From Setoptus koraiensis (Eukaryota; Arthropoda), in NCBI GenBank assembly GCA_048013815.1, contig CM106586.1:15314001-15378000 (forward strand): a DNA stretch of 64,000 bases, in the 5' to 3' direction. Positions 46,323 through 60,000 of this stretch are shown here, in pieces. Every line of letters begins with the position of its first letter. The first letter of the stretch is position 1. The notes below the pieces were generated by a model. That model had not been told where the DNA came from and made no database searches. It worked only from the letters and a program-made list of their open reading frames with translations. Made by a program: the position numbers and the translations under genes.

Positions 46323-48689
46323 ATGCTTGCCAAGTAAACCCAGCAAACATGCCGGCAGCGATGCGGACCGCATCGCGGCGGGCCGGCGACAATTGCGAGC
46401 GCCAGTGTCGGCGATTGCGAGTGTCGGCGACTGCGGGCACAAGTTTCGACAAGCGCGAGCGCAAGTTCCGATAATCGCAGCGCAAGTGATCGCGGCAGCG
46501 GGACCCGCAGTGAAGAGTCGCCACTCGATTCGAGTGACTCGAGAGCCGGCAAACATGAGATTGATTTTAGTGGCTAATTAGTTTGTGTGTGATCGCGCTC
46601 GAGCTAATTAATAAAACAAGCACAAACAACGGCCGGCCGGTCGTGATCGTTGTTGTTGTTGTGCCATAACAGTTACGGCCGGTCGTGGCGAATCTGCAAG
46701 CGCGTTATTCACCTGTCCTGGCAACAAGTGCGACAACAAGTTTGGCCGTTGTTGTTGTCGCTGTCGCTGGAGCTGTTGTTGTCGCTGTCGCAACGGCAAC
46801 GACGCCGGCCAACGCATGCGGCTGGACGGGCGACATAACGGTAATATAATAATGATGGCACAATTGCACTTATCATAAGTTATCATGATAAATCAATGAT
46901 AAATCGTTGATCTAGCCAGAGAGACGTTGCCAGTCGGCGGCGCCGACCAGCCTGCCAGCCAGCCAGCGAGCTTGATTGGCCAGCGAGATAATGATTAATT
47001 TATTCCAAATTTGTTTATATGCCGTGTTGTTATCTTTATGCAAAAATTAATCACCTTTTCCGATGCGCTCGCATTTGTTCTGACCGGCCGGCTAACAGTG
47101 CAAGTAGTGCAATGTGTGCAGTATTTATGGATTATTAGCCACCGCTTGCATACAAACAAACGCATTGCCGGTCAATGACTGTCTTGTTGTTTGCTCTGCT
47201 TGCCGCCGTGCGTTTGCGTTTTGTATTATGCGGCCAGCTAACGGAATTGGCCGTTGCACTAACTAACTCGGCGCGCAACAACAACAAGGCCGCCATTATG
47301 TAACGGCGTCGCTCGGTGCATCAATCGGCGCCGTTACATAATAGACATACTACAAGTGTGTGCCGTCGTTGTTGCCGTCGCTGTTGCCGTCGCTGTTGCC
47401 GTTTTTGTTGCCGTCGCCCCTTTGCGAGCCGTCGCCAGCCTCGCGAGCCGTCGCGAGCCATTGAACAAGTGGCGCCACTGGAGCAGAGACGATCGCCAGA
47501 TTGGTCCAAATTGGGCCAATCTGGCGAGCTCGGCCGAGCCGACGCAACAGTGAGCGCCGGGCAATCAGTGCTCATGGCGCAATCAAGTGGCTGTCCCATC
47601 ACTGGCATCACCCAGCAAATTGGCCCTTATTACTGCTAATATTACAGCCACTATTACGGCTGATATTACAGCTAATATTGCAGCCAATATTACGGCTGAT
47701 ACTAGGGCTGATATCGCTGCTATTATGGCGCCCAATTGCAGCCCAAAGCCGCCCGATTTTCCAACATCTTCAGCCGGCCCGATGGCTAACGACTCGTCAC
47801 AGTAACGAGCGCCATCGGGCCGGCTCGTCGCGCTCGGCTTACCTTGATTGGCCGGCCCGATCAAGTACGGTCTGGCCGCCATTTATAGAGTGCGGCGCAT
47901 TAGCCGAAATCAGCGTTTCACTCAAATGGCTATCAAATCAAACCGCACAGCCATGCAACAAACAAGTTAATTAATTTTATGCCGCATTAATTTTATCCGT
48001 TGTTTGTTGCGCTACCGCTTGGATGCGCTGCTCGCCAACAACACCATCACCTGTGCCGACCTGTGTCACAGATAGGCGCGCAAACGCACGCCAAGCGAGC
48101 TGCCGTTACCTGTGCGCAGCGCCGGCGCTGCGCACAGGTAACGAGCAGGGCAACGAGCGAGAGCGCCCACGCATGTGTCCGTGTTGGCGGGTGGCGCGTT
48201 TTGACGTCTCAATCTTGTTTTGGCGTCGGCGTTTGCGTGGCCGACCGAAAATTGAATAAATAGATAAATATTTGCGAATAAAAACGGACCAAAAATGAAC
48301 GGATTTTCACTCTGCGGCGACTCTACGGCAACGAGCGGCAACCCGGCGGCAACCGCGGGCCGGATTAGCGCTACCCGCTGATGGATCGATCGGTGCCATG
48401 CGCTCCCGTTATCAATTATGGATCGATCAGATTAACAAGATGGCATGTGCCACCGTTATCTGTGCGCACCATCTCAGCTCCGATTGGCCGACAGCGCGCC
48501 CGACAGAATCACACACAACTGACAGAATTAACTCGCTCTAATCTGACACATCTGACTCGCCTGACACACCGACGCCGGCAACAACAGCAACAACAGCTGA
48601 CTGTCAATCGCATTATGTAATCGATTGCATTATGTAATTATTTGATTTGTTTGTGTGCATGGGGCGGCTCGCATGACACATTGAAGTGC

Positions 48690-48770
48690 GCTGTTGTGCC
48701 GCTACAACTAGTTGTAACTTACAAGTTGTGCCGCTACAACTTGTAACTTACAAGTTGCGCAACGGCACAA
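48690..48770. repeat. Tandem pair of TTGTGCCGCTACAACT units with internal inversion
   Basis: Two units of about 31 bases (TTGTGCCGCTACAACT followed by TTGTAACTTACAAG) lie in tandem. Each half-unit carries the palindromic ACTTACAAGT word, so the segment can form alternative hairpins. Confidence 0.8.
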
Positions 48771-49199
48771 AAGCAGCCGACCAACGCACAGCGCTGCCAA
48801 ACTGCGATTGGCATCGAGGGCCCAATCAATACCAAATGTCAAACGAACATCAGCTGTGCAAAGTGACAGTCGCAAGTTCATGAGTCAACAGGTGACTGCG
48901 AGCAACTGCATGTCAATATGATATGAGCAATTACACAGCCGACACAGCCGACACAGCCGTTGACTCATGACTTGCGAGTCATAAGTCACCGGCTTGCGCT
49001 GTTGCGTTCAACGCAATGCGTTGCGGCCGCACAGGTGAGCCCATTGACAAAGTTAAAATGGCCGTTTATTTACATTTTGCAACAATTTTGTGTATGCAAC
49101 AACAATAATGAAACACACACACACACAAAATTCGCTCTTCGATTCTTTGCGCAACCAATCGTGCGAACGTCAATGCTTGTTCATGCCAACGATTGGCGC

Positions 49200-49247
49200 C
49201 AATTCGACAATTCGAAGCCGGCCGGCCGGCTTCGAATTGTCGAATTG
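49200..49247. repeat. Perfect 48-bp palindrome
   Basis: Bases 49200-49223 are the exact reverse complement of 49224-49247, with no spacer: CAATTCGACAATTCG on the outside and AAGCCGGCC towards the centre. Such spacerless palindromes are unusual and unstable. Confidence 0.97.
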
Positions 49248-50316
49248 TCGGATTCGCGAATTGTCCGATTGACGAGATTGCGCAACTGTCGGCCAACTGC
49301 CGGCCACAGCATCAGCGAGCGAGATGCTCGCACCAGCAACAACGGCCGGCCAATCACAACAATGGCCAGCGCGGTCGTGCGAACCGGCGCCAGTTTCCAC
49401 AATGGAGTCTGTCGTTTATTTTGAGCTAATCAGGCCAGCTTTGCTAACACGACCGTATGTCAACACTGACACTGGCTCCATTGATAGCTGTCTAGCCAGC
49501 TCACAAGTTTGTTGTCGGTGGCGCGGTGCGCGAGAACGCGAAGCGAAAACGGGGGCCGGCAATAATTATCTCTCTCGTTGTGCAGGCATCTTGTGTTCGT
49601 TTTGGCGGCCACTGTGGCCAAAACAAACACACATACCAACAGAATAACTTTTCTCGAGCTCGCAACGACACACTCGCTGCGCACAATTGCTCACCTGAGC
49701 GAACCGCTCACCTGAGCGAACGTTTGTTCGCGAACGTTCCAAGTGACCAGTTCGAAGGCGCGCACAAACACATCGCTCAAAACGGCAATGTTTTGGCCAA
49801 TGTCGGCCAATCAGCGGCTCGGTCGGCATTGGCCGAACGGCACTGAATGCGCTCAATGGCACAGGGGGCAGAATATTCTAATTAACTCGCAACCTGGCCG
49901 TCGTACGTGGGCCAACCGGCACCGGTGAACTTGAATTGGCCGCTCCACTCGAGAGCTATTTATCGATGAATATCGCTAAATAGCCCGTCGGCCCGACAAT
50001 GGACGACAGTGCACGACAATGGACGACAGCGGACGGCAGCGGACGACAGCGGACGACAATGAGCGGCCACGAACGACCGTGAATACCGTCGGGCCGACAT
50101 TGAGCCGACATCAGGATCCACTCAATCATATTCTGTGGTGTGGTGGCGTGAGCGTGCCTTGTGCGAGGGCGCCCCAAAATGGTGCTCGCACTGGCCGTTG
50201 TCGTGTGCCGACCGGCCGATTGTCGGGCCGTCTCATTTGGGTCTCATTTACTAAATACTGTTTAGTATTTTTTCATTTTAGTTTTGTCGGCGTGCCAGCA
50301 TTTAGCGCACATTTAG

Positions 50317-50347
<31 letters not shown>

Positions 50348-51295
50348 TCATTTTTAGCCATACAAACGCAACACGATTGCGTCATACCGAGTGTGCATTG
50401 AAACGACATTACGTCAGAGAGCGTTGCGCTGTTGAAAAGTATCGTTGTGAGCTCAATATCGTTGTGAGCTCACTATCGTTCGGCGAGCTCAACAGTTTCA
50501 GCTCAACAGTTTTGAGCGGTCTCGGCAGCGGATCGCCGGCTAATCGAGCAACAGAAAAAACACTCTCACTACGACGGTCAGACAGGCGAACAGGTGCACA
50601 ACACAAGCGGCACGTCTTGGCGAGACTTGGCAATATTTGGCAAGACGCTCTTGGCAAGACGGCGTTACGCAACTCGTCTGGCCGGCTAGGCGTAGCGTGC
50701 AAGCCAGACGGAGCGACAGACGGCGCCAGAGATGGCCATCGATCTCTTGGCCAGCGACCAGTCGATCACGATCTGCAGATTACGCAAGCGCTGCACGCGC
50801 TCGTTGCGCTGAAAAACAACAACTGTTTCGACAACCTGTTCTAAATATAATCTGACGCACACAATAAACACAATCTAGGCACGATACGTTGCGCAATACG
50901 TTGCGCAACGGACACAGTGCACATGACGCAACAGCGACAGCACACATGACACAACGACAACAACAACGACAACAACAACACCGACAACAACAACAACGAC
51001 ACCGACAACAACAACAGTGCACATGACACGGCAACAACGACCGTTGCTGCCAGTGACAGCGCTGGCAATGAGAACCCAACGGCACTGGCGGCCACGCGGA
51101 CCGGTATCGCACACACTAATTAATGGTTGCAAATAAAAAGATTATTATTACATTATTGTCGTGCCCTATTGCGCAATATCATCACCTGTATCGGGGGCTG
51201 CGCTGTGCATTGGGCGAGCTGGCGAGAACACTATTAAATAGCGACTATTTATCTCACCTGTCAAGGTTGCTCGCGCTAGTGGACAGTCGCGGTTT

Positions 51296-51350
<55 letters not shown>

Positions 51351-52289
51351 CGCTGTTGTTGTTGTTGTCGCTGTTGTTGTCGCTGTTGTTGTCGTTGTTG
51401 CGGCTGCCGCATTGTTGTCGGCACGCACAACGGCGAGGCATCGATGGCAACAAACGAAATTCGAAACAGCTATTTTAAAACATTTCCCACACTCGCTTGC
51501 GCTGTGAGTCTCGAATTGTGACCAGTCGCAGGTTTGCGCTGATCGCTGTTTTATCCAATTTAATTCATCGTGCTCTATCTGGCAGCGAAAGAAAAAAACT
51601 AAAACACAAATATGTTATGTAACATGTTCGGTCAGCAGGCTTGTCGTGTGTTGTTTACAACAATTTCGCAAGTCTCGCTCGGCGTTATTATTGCGCCGCC
51701 TCGCAACATTGTAAACATTGTCATAACTTGCGACTTGTTTATCGTCGCATAATCAAATTGTATCAAATTGCGCAATCAACACTCGTTGTCACTTGCGCTC
51801 GCAAGTCTAATTGTTGCACCTATTGCGCAACAATTACACTTCAATTTGATTAGCGGGCAATTAATCGTTATCGCTTGTTTCATTTGTCAATTGCCCCTTG
51901 CTGTCGTGTCACTTCAGTTGCCCACTATTGACAACGATTTCGGGCCGCGACCAACAGCGACAACCGACCAGCGGCGACAACCGGCCGGCAGCGGCAGTTG
52001 CCGGCAGTCGGCGCTCGGGTGACCGTTAACTGGCGGCAGCGGCCGGTCGTGATGCAAACATTGTGGGTGTCGCGACAAAACTTTGTTGCAAGCATTGGCC
52101 GCCAGTGGCTGTCGATTAGCCAGTTTTACAAGTTGGTTGGCCGTGCTGATGCTACCGGCAGATAATAACAATAATAGCAGTAATAATATGACGCCAATCG
52201 AGCCGCTCAAATAAACTCGTCACAAATGCGCTCGTCAGCCGACGCTGACACAAGCGAGTCGCGATTAGATTGACTAACTAATGAACCTG

Positions 52290-52375
52290 CCGGCCGGCCG
52301 AGCCGAACTGACCGGCCGAGCAAACTGACCGGCCGAGCAAACTGACCGGCCGAGCAAAAGTGAGCGGCCGGGCCG
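52290..52375. repeat. ACTGACCGGCCGAGCAA tandem array
   Basis: Four 18-base units ACTGACCGGCCGAGCAA and two diverged GTGAGCGGCCGGGC-like units. Confidence 0.9.
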
Positions 52376-53244
52376 AAAGCGAGCGGCCGATCGGTCGCTA
52401 AGCCGACACAAGTTTACGGTATCTCGACACACACACACACGGCAAAGATGAGCTAATGAACTTGGCAGCCAGAGCGAGTTGATTAGCTCTGCGTTATACG
52501 TTGCGTAACAGCGACAACGGCGCTCGTTGCGCAACAACAGGTGAGCGGCGAGCCGGCAAGGTGAAATGAAACAGGTGGAATTCATTGCGAGCGGCTTCCG
52601 TTGGAATGTTGTTGCGACGGCCGCAGCGCTTCTTCTTCTTCGTCGCCTTGCGTAATCGTATAATTCCTCTGTCGCTCGCTGGCTGGCTCGCCAATTCAAA
52701 TTCTTATGGCCAGTTGTTTTTGTTTTGCCGCTCGGCGTGTTGTAGTCGTTGTTACGCAACGACAACAATGTTACACTGTTGCCTGTTGCGTCGCGTTTAC
52801 GCGCACTTGTTGTCGCCGTTTTCGTTGCCGCTATCGCTGTTGCCGCTGTCGCTGTTGTCGCTGTTGGCGATGTTGTTGCCGTTGTTGTTGTCGCTGTTGT
52901 TGTCGCTCAGCGACTAATAGTATTAATTCGTGGCCACTCGGACGGCCCGAATCGGACGGCGCGGCGCAAACAACGCAAGCGGCAGCCAGTTGCGTCCGAA
53001 TGACAACAAATGGCCGACGAGCGGCCAGCAGTTAGCGAGCCACTCAGAGCCAGTTAGTTAGTCAGTTGGTCAGTTGGTCAGTTAGTCAGTTTGTCAGTTA
53101 GTCAGTTTGTTAGTTAGCTAGTTAGCGTCGATGTTAACATGTTTCGGGAGAGCGAGTCGCCAGCTTCGGACGGCTTCGGCCAGCGCACGGACCGGGCGTA
53201 ATTCGCTTTCGCTACGCCGCGCCGACAAACCCCCACAATAACGC

Positions 53245-53370
53245 ATGTTATATAATGTTATATAATGTCATATAATGTTATGTAATATATAATATATAGT
53301 ATATAATATATAGTATGTAATGTTGTATAACATGTAGTGCATAATGTTATATAATATGTAGTGTATAACG
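53245..53370. repeat. TGTTATATAATG-type AT-rich array
   Basis: Repeated 10-16 base words ATGTTATATA, ATATATAGTATATA and ACATGTAGTGCATA, the longest nearly pure A/T/G run in the right half. Confidence 0.85.
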
Positions 53371-54054
53371 TTGCGTAATGGTGGCCACTATGCGCAACAG
53401 TGTTCGAGCGCCAACCTGTTCGAGGTTCGAACGGCGCTAATTCGAACGCTGCTAATTCGAACGCTGCTAATTCGAACGGTTCTTTCATTAGGGATTGTTC
53501 TCGTTGGGCTCGTTCGCTCTATTTAGCGCTGCTGGCCGTTTGGCGCCGCTGTGAAAAAGTGTAACAGAGGCGAGCTTCGTTTACGCATTTTCGGCAGTGT
53601 TCGGCCCGTTGGAATCTTCAGTCGGCAAGCGTTCGACTGCAACAGGTTGCCGTGCAAAAACGACGCCAAAACGCTGATATTCACCTGTTGCCGGCCAGCG
53701 ACGATAACAGCAAGTGTGACAGACATTGGGACATCAATCATGATGAAAGAGATGGTTTCGCTTTCTAGCTTGCAAATTCTAAGCTTGTTGCTCAGTCAGC
53801 TTGGGCTCGCAGTCACTGTCGGTGTTGGCTCGCAGTCACTGTCAGTGTTGGCCCGACGGCGCCCAAAACCGGCAAGCGAGTGGCCAGATAATCGCCATGG
53901 CGTCTATTATTAAATGGACACGGCACAAGCGGCTATTAGTGGCAGCGCGCGTATGCCAACTCTGGCGACACATACACCTTGTATCATACAACTTGTATCA
54001 TACAACTTGCATGCATGATACACGACGCAAGTGGACAATTTTTGCCCGTTTCTA

Positions 54055-54200
54055 ATTAACATTTTCTAATTTCTAATTTTCTAATTTCTAATTTTCAAAC
54101 TTGCTAATTTTCTAATTTTCTAATTTCTGATTTTCAAACTCGCTAATTTTCTAATTTTCTAATTTCTGATTCTCAAACTCGCTAATTTTCTGACTGTCGC
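54055..54200. repeat. TAATTTTCTAATTTC tandem array
   Basis: Many 7-8 base units CTAATTTT or CTAATTTC, with a higher-order unit of about 50-55 bases that includes CAAACTCGCTAA. Confidence 0.9.
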
Positions 54201-56984
54201 ATTTAGCTCGCTTGTGTTGCCATTACGCAACTAATTTCTAATTTTCGTCTGACTTTGTCTGATTTTCGAGCTCTCTAATTTGATTTGTTGCAACTTGCGA
54301 GCGCCGCTCACTACGTGCGCCTCCTAACCTGCCAATCAATGACCTAATGGGATTAATTTTGGGCCGGCTAATCTTCGCTTTGGCTCCATCGTCTATTGTG
54401 ACACACAAATTGTGACTCGCAATCTGTGACTGGCAATTTGTGAGCATTTCGGCCCACTGTGTCGACTGTGCAAAAACAATTGAAAATATCTGAACAGTTT
54501 TGTCGATGATTCCAGTTTCGCCCGTCAGTGACAAACGGTTTGCGCGACAAACGAGCGCTTGCGCTAATTGACAAGTGCAACAATAAGTGTGCCCGCTAAT
54601 TCATTTTTGTGCTCATTTCGTCGCCACTTTCTCTCTGGCCGCTATAATTGCTCGCCGTTGTTGCTGTTGTTGTTGCTGTTGTTGTTGCTGTTGTTGTTGC
54701 TGTTGTTGTTGCTGTGTTGTTGTTGTTGTTGTCGTTGTTGTGTTGCTGTTGCTGTTGTGTACAATTGTTATTTCGCTGTGTTATTAGTTCGTTCGCGACG
54801 ATCGCCAGCAGCAGCCGAAAACGTCCAATTTTCGCCAATCTCATCCAATGGCGATAACAACAACAACGACAACAACAACGACAACAACTGCGAAAACAAC
54901 GACAACAACAACGACAACAACAACAGCACGACGGTAATCTCTGGCTAACAAACTTTCGCCAAGCCGCTCGCTGCAGCCATCGATACCGAGCGTGTGTGTG
55001 TGTGTCATCGCACAATTGTCAGACGCTGAAAGCATAAAACAATTTGCAGTTACAATTTAAAATGTCAAATGACGTAACATTGGATACCACCGCGGGCGCT
55101 CGTCCCAGCATTATCGCGCGCACTCTGGCGGCAGCCAGCCAGCCAGAGAGAGAGAGAGAGAGCGAGTGACCTTCGCCCTAATGAAGCAATTAATCATATT
55201 TAGAGCGCGCACTTGGCCTACGAGCCGCGACAAGTGCAGCGCGACAGGTGACCCGCAAACGGCGCTCGTTGGTGTCGGCATTACAACTTGCGCATGATAC
55301 TTGTATGCGTAAGTGGCCGCCATGATAATAATGACACAGGCGAAAGTTGATTAGCCGGCCAGGTAGCTAATCAATGGCGGCTTACGTGCGGATCATTGCT
55401 CACAACAATGGCCCGACATGGCGAAATCAAATTTGCGATCATCAGCCGACTAAGTGATCACATGATAAGACAATAAGATGTTTGCGTTTGACGTTTGCGT
55501 TTGACGTTTGTCTCATGTGTTTGTTTGTTTTCTGCTCACTGAGCTCACTGAGCAACAACAAAATGTCAGTGGCTCGCCGGCCGTTTGCGTGGCCGCTGCC
55601 ACTTGCAATCAAATTGCTACGCGCGCGAGCGCGCGTCATTGCGTCATCCATCTATCATTACAAACAAACTGAGCGACGGCCGGTAAACGGACGGACAGAC
55701 GGACGGACGGACAATTCACATTAATTAACTGCTAAACTCTGGCCAAATTCATTATTCAGGAAACGAGCACGCTAATTCATCTCTTGCTAACGCACTGATA
55801 ATGGCACTGAGATGACCATTACGCTCGCTGCGGCCAAACAATGCCCGAGCTCACGACATCGAGCGGCCGCACCGGCCATACCGGCCGAGCTCGCCATAAC
55901 GCTCGCGAGTGGCGACGGACCGGCCCTGGCGAGCGATGCATTTTTTGTCTCTGTCGCCGGCCATTTAGCCGGTTGAGACAACAACAAATTATGCGTCCGT
56001 TTGTTGACTGTCGACGGGCCAACGAACGCGACAAATACGCAATGTCGTTGCTGCGACATCGTTGCCGCTGTGATGCCGTTGTTGTGATATCGTCGCTGAT
56101 ACCGTCGCTGATACCGTCGCTGATACCGTCGCTGTGATTCCGTTGTTGCGCAATTAGCGCACCGTCGCACATCACCGACACCGGCGCCGGCCAGATTGGC
56201 ACAATATTACGTATATCGTGTCATTATCAAGTGCCGATCGTCACGTCACGTAACAATTAATTTCGTTCTCGCTGACGGACAAACGATGATGTCGCCACTG
56301 ACAGCCCGAGAGTGACAGTTCGAGAGTGACAGTTCCAGGCTGACGATTCGGGACTGTCAGTTCGAGACTGTCGGCTTAAAACTGTCGGCTCGAAACTGTC
56401 GGCTCGAAACTGTCAGTGGCGCTAATAGCTCGCAGCTCGCAGCTCGCAGCCCGTAGCTGGCAGCCCGTTGCTCGTAGCGACTAATTAGCGGCCGATGTCA
56501 CTCTGCCGGCCGGCCGGCCCGATGTCGGCCCGATGACGGCGCGCCGAAAACGAGACGAAGAAGAGTCGCTGAGAATGGCGAACCGCCACTGCTAAATAAC
56601 GAATAATGAATACTGGCCGCTAATCTGTCGTTGCTAATGTGTGTCAATCACACAATTAAACAGATAATTGATGCATAAATTGTGTGCGCTCGAATAAACA
56701 TAATGATGCATATTGTTGCAGTCACTTTCTTCCTCATTGACGCTGGCAAAGATTGCCGAAACGTATCACTCTCATCATTGCTGGCATCATTATTATGTAA
56801 TTTCTAATCATACAATAATTTGCTAATTGTGTGTGTGTCGCCCAACTGGACAACTTTTGTTTGTCGCTCACTTTGCCTGTTGTCGCTCTTGGCTCTTGGC
56901 AGACGATGAACTAGATGAGCTCCAGATGAGAAGACTCGCCACGCCAGATGCCCGTGTGATGTGTCTCAAATGTGCCCGCTCTCA

Positions 56985-57072
56985 TCAAATATCCGCTCTC
57001 ATCAAATATCCGCGCTCATCAAATATCCGCTCTCATCAAATATCCGCTCTCATCAAATATCCGCGCTCATAA
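56985..57072. repeat. CTCATCAAATATCCG tandem array
   Basis: Five 17-base units GCTCTCATCAAATATCC with GCGCTCAT variants; the last unit has decayed to ATAATATATACG. Confidence 0.95.
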
Positions 57073-60000
57073 TATATACGCTCTCGAATGTGCGCTCCCG
57101 GAGCGGAGCAAAAAGAAACACGAGATGGCACTTGCGATGGCATTTCTAATTTATGCAGTTTGTGGCAAGCGGCTCGTAGAGAAACTTCTAATTGGCGAGG
57201 TTTTTCTCTGCAATTGGCGCGGTTTTTCTCTGCAATTGACGACGAGTAAACAGCTTGTTGCGACTCGCATTTTGTTGCGAGTAAACGGCATGAAAACGAT
57301 GAATGTTGGAGCGGATATTTCGCGCCACTAGATCGGCCGAAAAAATACTCGGCCAACTTTGATCGCCAGAGTCTGGTGCTCACCTGAATGAGTCGATGCG
57401 ATGGGATTGATTTGTTTCGCTCGAGCACGAGCTTGTGGGCGCTTGATCGGTGCCACGAGAAGTATCACGCGTCGATGTGTGAGTTATTTCGCTGCGAAGT
57501 TTCAGAACTTCTTTGCTTCTTGTTTATTCTTGCTTATGCTTGGGGCTTCTTTCGTCGGATTTTCTTCTTCTGTTACTTCGAATTTCACTGGCTATCATAG
57601 ATTATGAATATTATTATTTTGCACTCGCTTTCGGACGGGCTGTGCGATTCAATCACTGGCGCTATTCACGCTTCGATATTTGATATTCGATATTCGGAGC
57701 AAACTTTCGGCGCTCGCAACTTTATTTGAGACTGGACGAGAGGGCAGCTTTTCTCTTGTTGTTTTACTATTATTATTTTTGCGGCGCTTGTTTTATTATT
57801 ATTATCGCGGTTGTTTTACTATTATTATCGCGGTTGTTTTATTATTATTATCGCGGTTGTGTTATTAGATTATTTATTTATAGTTGACATTTGTTTTCAC
57901 TGCTGATACGAACGCGTGACTACGGATTTGTTTGTCCCGAATTAGGCGCTGCTTGTTCGCTAATTTGCACGTGCCGTCGCGGGGCATAAATGGACAATGA
58001 TGAAGTGATCAGCTCGCTTGTTAGCGGTCAAAACACAACAACGATTGGTGTTGATTTTGCACGTACTAATCGACTTAAAATTGACACACACGCGAACAAA
58101 CAACACATACAAGCCAATGCAAACACAGCGGGCAATATGTTATTATGTAACAGAGTGTTCGAAACACGAAGCCAACGTTGCTTGCGAGCGACTCAAAGGT
58201 GAGCTAGCCAGAACCGTTAGTTGACCGTTATGTTGTTGTTGTTGTTGTTGCTGTTGTTAACACAACGCTCGCCAGCATGCACTGTCGCGCCGCACTGAGC
58301 ATGCGCGCACAAAAGAATCCTCGGCTCGTCTTGCCAGCGAACAGGTCGCTGTTGTTGCCGTTATTTCCACTGTCGCTGTCGTTGTTGTTTCGTCGCTGTC
58401 TAGTGAGCTTCGCGTATACATGAGACGACACTGTGCTAACGCACGCCCCCTCGTAGCCTGCGACTCAACAACAAAACACAAGATTCACTCCGTTCTCTGG
58501 CAAGACAGCACTCTCGTGCCATCGGAGACGATTCTTTTGGCGCCGCCCCCACCTGGCCCCGCCAACATGGACAACTGCCCACAACTGTCACAAGTGGCGC
58601 AAGTGTCGCAGGCCGCAACCGTCCTCTGCGGGCGCCCCCAAAAAAGACACTATTCTGACCGTACTGTTCTGAGCGCTCCGTCTGAGGCGGCCCCCATTCC
58701 GGCCAACAATTTTCGGTTAAAAGTGTCGGCTGAAATGACAACTTCCGGCGCTTTCTCGGAGCGCACGGGGCGCACACCAACACACACCGAGATCTTCGAG
58801 ACGACACTCTCGAGCGGGTTGTTTCAAAAGACGAATTCCGGCCAATCTGTTTCAAGCGGATATTTTCTGAGTGTTTTCATATTTTTTCTGAAAGAAAAAA
58901 AAACACGAAAATACTCAGAATACTCGAAAATACGAAATTGCAGAGTTGAGTGGCCGATGTTTGGCATTTTCGGCCATTTCATCATTTTCGGCAATTTCGA
59001 CACTTTCAGTATTTTTGACACTTTCGCCCTTTCGGTTTCGTTGGCCTTTCGGGCCAATAAATGAGCTCGCCCGACGGGCGACCTCGGCTTGGGCAAACGC
59101 GTCTCCACTTGGCCAAGACAAAAGAGAATTCTGACACTTCATTTCGAACGAATCGTTTGGCCGAATTTGAAATTTCGACCAGCATGAACAATGCCAGCTG
59201 ACTAGCCTCGAACAAAGCGAACAGGCTGAACGTTTCGGGGGCCGGCCACGAGCAGCGTCGGGGCGAGCCCCCTCGTGGCCGTTTCGACAAGCTCCAGCGA
59301 CCACCTGAGGCCGGCAACAGGTGAACGAACCGATCGGGCGCGTTACTATTCTTCTTTGTTTGTGTGCCCATCCGATTCTTGGCGAATCGCGACCCGATCG
59401 TTCCATTCAGCGTTGCGTGCCCGTCCGACTACCGACCGTCGAGCGAAACGATGGCTTGCGGCAACCAGCGCTCGATGATTAGTGATCGGCGGGGCGATCG
59501 ATCGGCCAGGTAATCTCTCGCTTGATAGCAATAACAGCGACAACAATGGCCGACACAGCGAGCAAAGTGAAAGTCAAAAATTATCGTTTATTTGTTGTTG
59601 TAAACATCTCAATCATCGTCGCTCGAGTCGTGTGGTGGCAGTCGCAAGTCCGACAGCGAGACATGATACATTGGTTTGGCCGGCACCGAGCTCTGACGGA
59701 CAATCCCAGAAGCTTCGCATAATTTATGAATCGCCGCTCACAATTTGTGAGTCACAAAGCTTCGCGGGCCGGCCGATTTGCCGGCGCCGGGCCGTCGACT
59801 CTCGGTCACGGACTCTCTTTCGTAGGCTCGCTGGCGCGGACTCTCGGGCGCGGACTCTCCGGCGCGGACTCTCGGGGGCTGGCTCTCGGGCACAGACGCG
59901 CCGGCGAGCTGTGTCCGGCGAGCTTGTTGCGTCATCTATTTAAGTTTATGTTTGTGCCGGTTGCCAAAAGTGGCCGGCAGTCACACAGCCGACGTTATTA

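Larger units (their letters stand above)
39142..49199. other. Ten-kilobase repeat-rich stretch without a supported gene
   Basis: Dense in short palindromes (TTGCGCAA, TTACGTAA, TGAGTCA types), ACAGGTGAG/CTCACCTGT words, CA/TG runs and TTG tracts. A strong acceptor-like site (CTCTCTCTCTCTGCAG near 44773) and several CAG|GTGAG donor-like sites exist, but no chain of exons with consistent phase and recognisable protein could be built. Confidence 0.45.

Noticed and set aside
54568..54948. Leu/Cys- and Asn-rich frames around 54.6-54.9 kb
   Set aside because: They are translations of TTG/CAA repeats in several phases on both strands.
58420..59064. 214-codon plus-strand frame
   Set aside because: No domain or signal peptide; its C-terminal part derives from a TTTCGxCATTTTCGG-type repeat, and the opposite strand is equally open.
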